NCBI GenBank assembly: GCA_023263465.1
Contig: JALQWV010000168.1
Span: 1 to 11,805, forward strand
Direction: 5' to 3'
DNA from: Ilumatobacteraceae bacterium
GTDB taxonomy: Bacteria > Actinomycetota > Acidimicrobiia > Acidimicrobiales > Ilumatobacteraceae
DNA: 11,805 bases
Within the stretch, counting starts at the first letter, position 1. The number at the start of each line of letters is the position of its first letter. Below the pieces are notes generated by a model that saw nothing but the letters and a program-made list of their open reading frames with translations, did no database searches and was not told where the DNA came from. This document shows positions 7,270-11,805 of the stretch, one piece after another. The translations under genes and the position numbers were made by a program.

Positions 7270-8174
7270 CTCACAGAAATTTCCTGCACACCTATGACTT
7301 AACTGCGCATGAATTGCGCAATGTTCTTGCATTATCTCAAGCACCAATCGCTGCACTTGGGCGTCCTCTTGACGGTAAAGGCGCAGCACTCATCTTCGAA
7401 AAGCCGTCTAATCGAACTCGGCACAGTATGGAGATGGCTGTTGTGCAACTTGGAGGACACCCGGTGTACACGCGAGGTGAGGAAGTAGGTATCGATGTGC
7501 GTGAATCGGTAGAAGACATCACCAATGTGATGTCGGGATATCACGCCTTGCTATGTGCAAGAGTGTTCGATCACAGCGTGTTGCATCGCATGGCAGCAGT
7601 TTCTTCTGTACCTGTTGTCAACATGCTGAGCGATTTTGCACACCCTCTGCAAGCAGTTGCCGATGTGTTGACCATGCAACAGGTGTTTGGTGATCTCGCA
7701 GGGAAAACAGTTACGTTTGTCGGTGATTTCAATAATGTTGCTCGTTCGTTATGCGAAGCCTCGGCCATGTTGGGCATGCACATTCGTCTTGGTTGCCCAG
7801 AAGGGTATGACGCGCAGGACACTGAATTGCTTGGACTAACAGAACTTGGTGCTGCCTCGGTGGAGCAGTATCGCGACATTGCTATCGCAGTGAGCGGTGC
7901 ACATGCAGTCCACACGGACACTTGGACGTCAATGGGTCAAGAGAGTGAGTCTGAAGAACGCGAAGCAGTGTTCGCTGGGTTTGAAGTAACAAATGAAATC
8001 ATGTCGCTTGCAGATTCACAAGCCGTGTTTATGCATTGTTTGCCGGCACACCGTGGACAGGAAGTTTCGCCTTCGGTCATTGACGGCCCGCAAAGCAAGG
8101 TTTATCAGCAAGCGCATAACCGAATGCACGCAGCACGTGGAGTGCTTGCGTTTCTAATGGGAGCGAACATATGA
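7266..8174 (+). CDS. argF: Ornithine carbamoyltransferase
   Basis: ArgF makes citrulline from ornithine and carbamoyl phosphate in the cytoplasm, normally as a trimer. It has 302 residues, at the short end of the usual range. The carbamoyl-phosphate loop is FEKPSNRTRHS (Ser48, Arg50, Thr51, Arg52), a variant of the common STRTR with Asn at the second position. HPLQAVADVLTM is the next family motif. The ornithine-side motifs are DTWTSMGQE (Asp218, Trp220, Met223) and HCLPAHRGQEV (His257, Cys258, Leu259, Pro260). These distinguish it from aspartate carbamoyltransferase. It is coupled to argD by ATGA, with AAAGG as ribosome-binding site, and to argR by ATGA. Its product citrulline needs argininosuccinate synthase, whose gene is not in the window. 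Confidence 0.97.
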   Translation: MTHRNFLHTYDLTAHELRNVLALSQAPIAALGRPLDGKGAALIFEKPSNRTRHSMEMAVVQLGGHPVYTRGEEVGIDVRESVEDITNVMSGYHALLCARVFDHSVLHRMAAVSSVPVVNMLSDFAHPLQAVADVLTMQQVFGDLAGKTVTFVGDFNNVARSLCEASAMLGMHIRLGCPEGYDAQDTELLGLTELGAASVEQYRDIAIAVSGAHAVHTDTWTSMGQESESEEREAVFAGFEVTNEIMSLADSQAVFMHCLPAHRGQEVSPSVIDGPQSKVYQQAHNRMHAARGVLAFLMGANI

Positions 8175-8656
8175 CTACTAAAGTGCAACGACAAGGTGCT
8201 GTTGCGCAGATCATTGCAGATCACGACGTCACCAGCCATACACAATTGGTAGCACTACTGAAGAAGGCTGGCATTGTGGCTACCCAGGCCACGGTTTCTC
8301 GCGATTTAGAAGAAATCGGTGCGGTCAAAGTGCGCACCTCACATGGCGAAACCGCATATGCCATTCCAGAGTTTGAGCCAGATCGAATTGCGCCGCTTGA
8401 GCAGTTGCGTCGTGTGCTTGCAGAGTGGGTTGCTGACATTCAAATCAGCGAACCCATTGTCATTATTCGTACGCCCCCCGGCTGCGCACATGTTGTTGCC
8501 TCGGCGCTCGATCGCTCACGTATTGAAGGTCTTGCGGGAACAGTTGCTGGCGACGACACCATGTTTTGTGTTGCCAGCCAAAACTACGGAGCAAAAAAAC
8601 TTGCTGCGCATCTTGGCAAACTTGCTGGCTTGCAGAAAACAAAGGGTTCAAAATGA
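8171..8656 (+). CDS. argR: Arginine repressor ArgR
   Basis: ArgR is an arginine-dependent hexameric DNA-binding regulator. The protein has 161 residues. Residues 1 to about 70 form the winged helix-turn-helix, with ATVSRDLEEIGAVKV containing the Ser43-Arg44 pair of the recognition helix. Residues from about 85 to 161 form the oligomerisation and arginine-binding domain, with GTVAGDDT (Asp128, Asp129) as the effector-contacting motif. GGGAG at 8159-8163 is its ribosome-binding site and the start overlaps the argF stop. Being fifth in the operon, it should repress its own synthesis through the tandem ARG boxes at 4139-4172. Confidence 0.96.
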   Translation: MTTKVQRQGAVAQIIADHDVTSHTQLVALLKKAGIVATQATVSRDLEEIGAVKVRTSHGETAYAIPEFEPDRIAPLEQLRRVLAEWVADIQISEPIVIIRTPPGCAHVVASALDRSRIEGLAGTVAGDDTMFCVASQNYGAKKLAAHLGKLAGLQKTKGSK

Positions 8657-10062
8657 GCGACGATCAATCACAGCCACTCTGGCATGGCAGATTTAGTAGT
8701 GGTCCAGCCGAAGAACTCTTGGCTTTTACTGAAAGTTTGTCGTTCGATAAGCGGCTGTGGAAAGACGACATTGCAGGTTCGCTTGCGCATGTAAAAGGCC
8801 TTGGTCACGCGGGTATTCTGCCGCCTTCCGAGGTTGCTCACATCGAATCTGCGTTACGGCAAGTTGCCGAAGAAATGGCAAATGGAACATTCCAGTTTGT
8901 TGCGGGCGAAGAAGACATCCACACATCAATTGAACGTCGGGTTACTCAGATTGCCGGATCGGTTGGCGGAAAATTGCACACCGGAAGAAGTCGTAACGAT
9001 CAATGCGTCACAGCACTGCGCTTATGGACTAAACGAGAGCTTGCGGAACTTGCAGAACGTCTGCTCGTTCTTTGCGATGTGCTCACGCAGCGTGCTGACG
9101 TAGCTGGATGGGGAAGTGATGGTGTGTATCTTCCTGGTTACACCCATGTGCAACGTGCTCAGCCGGTGTTGCTCGCTCATCACCTTATGGCTCACGCGTG
9201 GGCGTTCACTCGCGATATTGATCGTCTCATCAGCACAATCAAGCGCGCTGATGTTTCACCGTTAGGTGCTGGAGCACTCGCTGGCTCATCGTTGCCGCTC
9301 GATCCCGATTTCACTGCGCGTGAATTGGGATTTGCCAACAGATTCTCCAATTCACTTGATGCTGTTTCCGATCGCGACTTCGTTGCAGAGGCGCTGTTTA
9401 ATCTTGCGCTCATTGGCACGCATCTGTCGCGTATCGGCGAAGAATGGGTGCTGTGGACTTCGGAAGAATTCGGGTTTGCCACACTCGATGATCGGTATGC
9501 CACCGGGTCTTCAATGCTTCCGCAAAAAAAGAACGCCGATATCGCAGAGCTTGCTCGTGGCAAGGCCGGGCGTCTCATTGGCAATCTCACCGGATTGCTG
9601 ACCACGCTGAAAGGTTTGCCTCTTGCGTACAACCGTGACCTGCAGGAAGACAAGGAACCGCTATTCGACTCGTACGACCAGGTTTCGTTGGCTGTAGGCG
9701 CGCTGACTGGAATGATTCAGACGACGACGTTTAATGCAGATCGCATGCGTGCGGCTGCCGATGTGCAGTCATTGTCGGCAACAGATTTAGCTGAATACCT
9801 CGTGCGCAAGGGAACACCATTTCGACAAGCGCACGCCATTGTTGGTGATCTCGTGCAACAAGCAATTTCCGGTTCGCAATCATTGCAACAATTGGTTGCC
9901 GAATCCCCGAGCTTTGCAGCAGATGCTCTTCACGTCATGGGTAGTGGGGTAGGAGTGCAACTTCGTTCGTCACCTGGAGCTGCTGGACCACAAGCAGCAG
10001 AGGATCAACGAGCCCGATTTGCTTCGGTTATTGCATCACTTCGCACGTCACTCGCGATCTAA
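8653..10062 (+). CDS. argH: Argininosuccinate lyase
   Basis: ArgH splits argininosuccinate into arginine and fumarate, the last step of the pathway; it is a tetramer of the aspartase/fumarase superfamily. From ATG 8653 the protein has 469 residues, the usual size. The open frame extends back to 8566 inside argR, but the ATGA overlap, the AAAGGG ribosome-binding site and the typical N-terminus (LWHGRFSSGPAEEL) favour 8653. Motifs are EDIHTSIERR, HTGRSRNDQ, GYTHVQRAQPV (catalytic His165) and the signature loop GSSMLPQKKNADIAELARGK from Gly285. The loop departs slightly from the common GSSIMPQKKNPD: Met and Leu are shifted and Ala295 replaces Pro. Catalytic Ser and Lys residues are kept, so activity is expected. 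argG, usually just upstream in Actinobacteria, is absent here. Confidence 0.96.
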   Translation: MSDDQSQPLWHGRFSSGPAEELLAFTESLSFDKRLWKDDIAGSLAHVKGLGHAGILPPSEVAHIESALRQVAEEMANGTFQFVAGEEDIHTSIERRVTQIAGSVGGKLHTGRSRNDQCVTALRLWTKRELAELAERLLVLCDVLTQRADVAGWGSDGVYLPGYTHVQRAQPVLLAHHLMAHAWAFTRDIDRLISTIKRADVSPLGAGALAGSSLPLDPDFTARELGFANRFSNSLDAVSDRDFVAEALFNLALIGTHLSRIGEEWVLWTSEEFGFATLDDRYATGSSMLPQKKNADIAELARGKAGRLIGNLTGLLTTLKGLPLAYNRDLQEDKEPLFDSYDQVSLAVGALTGMIQTTTFNADRMRAAADVQSLSATDLAEYLVRKGTPFRQAHAIVGDLVQQAISGSQSLQQLVAESPSFAADALHVMGSGVGVQLRSSPGAAGPQAAEDQRARFASVIASLRTSLAI

Positions 10063-10072
10063 CATCGGTATA
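10060..10072 (+). promoter_or_regulatory. Possible -10 element for a leaderless tyrS transcript
   Basis: TAACAT at 10060-10065 fits the TAnnnT form of an actinobacterial -10 and is followed by six bases before the tyrS ATG, the same geometry as at argC. No Shine-Dalgarno sequence precedes tyrS. There is no good -35 at 17-18 bases (the TTGCAT at 10031-10036 is 23 bases away), so this is weak. Confidence 0.35.
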
Positions 10073-11349
10073 TGGCTCAATTTGGTGACGTAGTACAAGA
10101 GTTTGCTTCGCGCGGACTCATTCATGACTCCACCGATCGGGCCGAACTTACGAAGCGCAGCACCTCAGCGCAAATGTCTGCATACGTTGGATTTGATCCA
10201 ACCTCAGACTCGTTACATGTTGGCAACCTGCTCGGACAAATCAGTTTGCGCCGTTTTCAATTGCTCGGTCACAGACCAGTGGTGCTTGCTGGTGGCGCAA
10301 CTGGAATGGTGGGAGATCCATCCGGCCGCAGTGAAGAACGTAATTTGCTGGACGCCGACGCTCTTGCACACAACGTGTCCTGCATAAAAGGTCAACTTGA
10401 ACGCATTTTGGATTTTGATTCTGGAGCGAACAAGGCAGTATTGGTTGATAACGCAACATGGACAAAAGATGTTCCTGTGCTTGACTTCTTGCGCGATGTT
10501 GGTAAGTACATCACGGTGAATCAAATGATGGCAAAAGATTCTGTGAAGTCGCGCATCAGCGATGGCAATGGATTGTCCTTTACTGAATTCAGTTACATGC
10601 TCCTGCAAGCAAACGACTTCAGGCATTTATGTGAATACCTCGACTGCGAAATGCAGATGGGTGGTTCCGATCAGTGGGGCAATATCACTGCGGGCATTGA
10701 TCTCATTCGTAAGCGTTTAGGCCGTGAATCGTTTGGCCTTACATGGCCACTGGTAACGAAGTCAGATGGTACAAAGTTTGGAAAAACTGCAGATGGTGCA
10801 GTATGGCTTGATGCGAAGCGAACTTCTCCGTATCAGTTCCGCCAGTTCTGGATGCAAGTTTCCGACATCGATATTGAACGCATGTTGCCACAGTTTTCTT
10901 TGCGACCGATGGAAGAAGTTGCATCTATCCTTAATGAGCAACGTCTCAGTCCAGAGAAGCGCATTGCACAACGCACGCTCGCAAATGAAATTACTGCCAT
11001 GTTGCACGGAGAGGAGTCAGCGAGTGCAGCGGAGCAAGCCGCAGACGTATTGTTCGGTGCGAATCCAGTTTTTGCAAGTGAAGCAACGTTGAAATTGATC
11101 GCACAAGAAGTTGCAGTGACACAAATGGGTACAGCGGTATTGCACGATGCAATTGGCGTCTTAGTAACAACAGGATTAGCCACCTCAAATTCGGAAGCAC
11201 GCCGTCTGTTGCAGCAGCGAAGCGTGCGTGCCAATGGGGAGCAGTTGGATGAGCACGCCAAACTGGACAAAGTGGAATTGCTCCATGGACGCTGGATGCT
11301 CCTACGCAAGGGTAAAACGGCGTACCATTTGCTCGATTTTGCTGGCTAA
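10072..11349 (+). CDS. tyrS: Tyrosyl-tRNA synthetase
   Basis: This is a dimeric class I synthetase that charges tRNA-Tyr. It has 425 residues, typical of the bacterial TyrS type 1. The Rossmann catalytic domain contains YVGFDPT (Tyr38), the HIGH-equivalent HVGN (His49-Asn52), GGATGMVGDPSGRSEER, and the tyrosine pocket Tyr175-Gln179-Asp182 in SYMLLQANDF. It also contains GGSDQWGNI and the KMSKS-equivalent KFGKT (Lys235-Thr239). The C-terminal part, about 355-425, is an S4 RNA-binding domain (SNSEARRLLQQRSVRANGEQ). It starts nine bases after argH and could be read through from the arg operon or use its own weak promoter. It is followed by the rRNA control region. Confidence 0.97.
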   Translation: MAQFGDVVQEFASRGLIHDSTDRAELTKRSTSAQMSAYVGFDPTSDSLHVGNLLGQISLRRFQLLGHRPVVLAGGATGMVGDPSGRSEERNLLDADALAHNVSCIKGQLERILDFDSGANKAVLVDNATWTKDVPVLDFLRDVGKYITVNQMMAKDSVKSRISDGNGLSFTEFSYMLLQANDFRHLCEYLDCEMQMGGSDQWGNITAGIDLIRKRLGRESFGLTWPLVTKSDGTKFGKTADGAVWLDAKRTSPYQFRQFWMQVSDIDIERMLPQFSLRPMEEVASILNEQRLSPEKRIAQRTLANEITAMLHGEESASAAEQAADVLFGANPVFASEATLKLIAQEVAVTQMGTAVLHDAIGVLVTTGLATSNSEARRLLQQRSVRANGEQLDEHAKLDKVELLHGRWMLLRKGKTAYHLLDFAG

Positions 11350-11360
11350 AACCCATACCC

Positions 11361-11421
11361 AGCATCGGTTTTAGGCCGAACCACCGGCAGACTCAAGCGG
11401 GCTAAGGGCGATGCTCAATTT
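11361..11421 (+). terminator. Weak terminator candidate after tyrS
   Basis: AGCATCG at 11361-11367 pairs perfectly with CGATGCT at 11409-11415, followed by CAATTTTGTG with four T. The 41-base interior holds a small GCCG/CGGC stem (11375-11378 with 11385-11388). The long loop and short T-run make it a poor intrinsic terminator, but nothing better separates tyrS from the promoter downstream. Confidence 0.3.
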
Positions 11422-11449
11422 TGTGCCCAAGGTCTCCGCAAAGCCAAAA

Positions 11450-11515
11450 GAAATAAGGGTTTTTCTTGTGAGGCAGGTTGACGCAGGCCATTTCTCCCCG
11501 CTAGATTTGCACTCC
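11450..11515 (+). promoter_or_regulatory. rRNA-operon-type promoter
   Basis: The -35 is TTGACG (11478-11483), the spacer is 18 bases, and the -10 is TAGATT (11502-11507). Transcription is expected to start near 11513-11515. TTGAC-N18-TAGnnT is the form of mycobacterial and other actinobacterial rrn promoters. An A/T-rich tract around 11445-11466 lies upstream where a distal UP element would sit. The leader downstream carries boxA-like and hairpin elements, which supports an rRNA promoter. Confidence 0.7.
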
Positions 11516-11594
11516 GCCTCATCGGCAGGTTGGTTGCTCAGCAACGAATCGGCTCATGTGCGGCAACCACGTGTTATGACCGAGTAATCGTGCA

Positions 11595-11626
11595 GTGTTA
11601 CAGCTGCTCATTAACTCGAGTAACAC
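11595..11626 (+). promoter_or_regulatory. boxB-like hairpin of the rRNA leader
   Basis: GTGTTAC (11595-11601) pairs perfectly with GTAACAC (11620-11626) across an 18-base loop. It ends eight bases before the boxA-like element, the boxB-then-boxA order seen in rRNA antitermination leaders. A heptamer CGAGTAA occurs at 11581-11587 and again at 11617-11623, allowing an alternative pairing with the TTAACTCG at 11611-11618. Confidence 0.5.
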
Positions 11627-11634
11627 AAGGTGAT

Positions 11635-11647
11635 TGCTCCTTGAAAA
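11635..11647 (+). promoter_or_regulatory. boxA-like rRNA antitermination element
   Basis: TGCTCCTTGAAAA resembles the boxA antitermination element (E. coli TGCTCTTTAACA), to which NusB and S10 bind. A CTCCTTGAAAAC block is common ahead of 16S genes in Actinobacteria. Its place after a strong promoter and hairpin fits. Confidence 0.6.
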
Positions 11648-11686
11648 CGAAAGAGAAGACTGAACGCCAGTGCGGGCAGTAGGACA

Positions 11687-11702
11687 CGATCCGCAAGGGT
11701 CG
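11687..11702 (+). other. RNA hairpin with GCAA tetraloop in rRNA leader
   Basis: CGATCC (11687-11692) and GGGTCG (11697-11702) form six pairs, one a T-G wobble, closed by a GCAA tetraloop. GGACA (11682-11686) and TGTCT (11712-11716) can add an outer helix around it. No T-run follows, so it is not a terminator. Confidence 0.5.
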
Positions 11703-11725
11703 CAGTTTTGCTGTCTGTCAATTCC

Positions 11726-11745
11726 GGTCGGATGAAAATCCGGCC
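11726..11745 (+). other. RNA hairpin with GAAA tetraloop in rRNA leader
   Basis: GGTCGGAT (11726-11733) pairs with ATCCGGCC (11738-11745), eight pairs including one T-G wobble, closed by a GAAA tetraloop. The GNRA loop and lack of a T-run suggest a structural element of the precursor rRNA, perhaps for processing or assembly, rather than a terminator. Confidence 0.6.
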
Positions 11746-11783
11746 AAACAAAACATCGTTGAGAAATCAACAAAATCAATTAT

Positions 11784-11805
11784 CAATCAGTAGAGCTACT
11801 GATTG
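11784..11805. repeat. Perfect 10-base inverted repeat at the window end
   Basis: CAATCAGTAG (11784-11793) and CTACTGATTG (11796-11805) are exact reverse complements around a central AG. The repeat finishes on the final base of the window. In RNA it would form a hairpin of eight or nine pairs with a small loop. Confidence 0.8.

Larger units (their letters stand above)
11514..11805 (+). other. Putative 16S rRNA precursor leader (5' part of rrn transcript)
   Basis: There is no credible protein gene in this stretch of about 290 bases. It follows an rRNA-type promoter and contains, in order, a small GTTGC/GCAAC hairpin (11533-11545), a boxB-like hairpin, a boxA-like element, two GNRA-loop hairpins and a terminal inverted repeat. 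This layout matches the spacer ahead of 16S rRNA. The mature 16S 5' end is not reached, so the rRNA assignment rests on the leader elements and promoter only. Confidence 0.65.

Noticed and set aside
8566..8652. N-terminal extension of argH
   Set aside because: It lies within the end of argR; the family N-terminus begins at 8653.
9192..9653. Long minus-strand open frames opposite argH, tyrS, pheS and pheT
   Set aside because: They are shadow frames opposite well-recognised genes; their translations show no domain or motif.
10771..10788. KFGKT instead of KMSKS in TyrS as an unusual active site
   Set aside because: KFGKT/KFGKS is the normal form in bacterial tyrosyl-tRNA synthetases.
11519..11779. 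Minus-strand 86-codon open frame in the rRNA leader
   Set aside because: It runs antisense to the boxA and hairpin leader, has a low-quality composition rich in Cys, Ser and Arg, and resembles no family I know.

Overview
The window is a compact, almost fully coding stretch of an actinobacterial chromosome, with every gene on the + strand. The order is SpoU/TrmH rRNA methyltransferase, pheS-pheT, argC-argB-argD-argF-argR-argH, tyrS, then the promoter and leader of what looks like a 16S rRNA operon. The order rRNA methyltransferase - pheST - arg cluster is characteristic of Actinobacteria. Base composition is roughly balanced by eye, intergenic gaps are tiny, and there is a promoter without an untranslated leader. 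These point to a streamlined, moderate-GC actinobacterium, for example an aquatic Acidimicrobiia-like or Nanopelagicales-like lineage. The phylum-level call is fairly firm; the class-level suggestion is a guess from memory of family motifs.

Positions 1-693 hold the 3' part of a SpoU-family methyltransferase whose start lies outside the window. Positions 736-4124 hold both subunits of phenylalanyl-tRNA synthetase, joined by an ATGA overlap. A 48-base gap (4125-4172) contains the control region of the arginine operon. It has a TTGCAT/TATAAT promoter with a 17-base spacer and two tandem ARG-box-like palindromes, one over the -35 and one over the -10. The predicted transcription start falls on the A of the argC ATG, so the argC message is probably leaderless. 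The operon's own repressor gene, argR, is fifth in the operon, which gives a closed feedback loop.

Positions 4173-10062 encode ArgC, ArgB, ArgD, ArgF, ArgR and ArgH. All five internal junctions are 4-base ATGA overlaps. Compared with the usual actinobacterial order argCJBDFRGH, argJ and argG are missing from their expected slots, and the junctions left behind are seamless. The ArgB sequence carries the N-terminal helix and C-terminal signature of arginine-inhibited N-acetylglutamate kinases. That form usually accompanies the argJ-based cyclic pathway, so argJ may lie elsewhere in the genome. Together the genes cover N-acetylglutamate to acetylornithine, ornithine to citrulline, and argininosuccinate to arginine. 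The deacetylation/transacetylation and argininosuccinate synthase steps are not encoded here.

tyrS (10072-11349) follows argH after 9 bases, possibly with its own leaderless promoter. The last 456 bases have no protein gene. They hold a weak terminator candidate and a strong rRNA-type promoter (TTGACG-N18-TAGATT). After these comes a structured leader with a boxB-like hairpin, a boxA-like antitermination element, two small hairpins with GNRA tetraloops, and a perfect 10-base inverted repeat ending on the last base of the window. The 16S rRNA gene itself is not in the window. I found no mobile elements, CRISPR, tRNAs, toxin-antitoxin or defence genes. This is a housekeeping region, and its main interest is regulatory.
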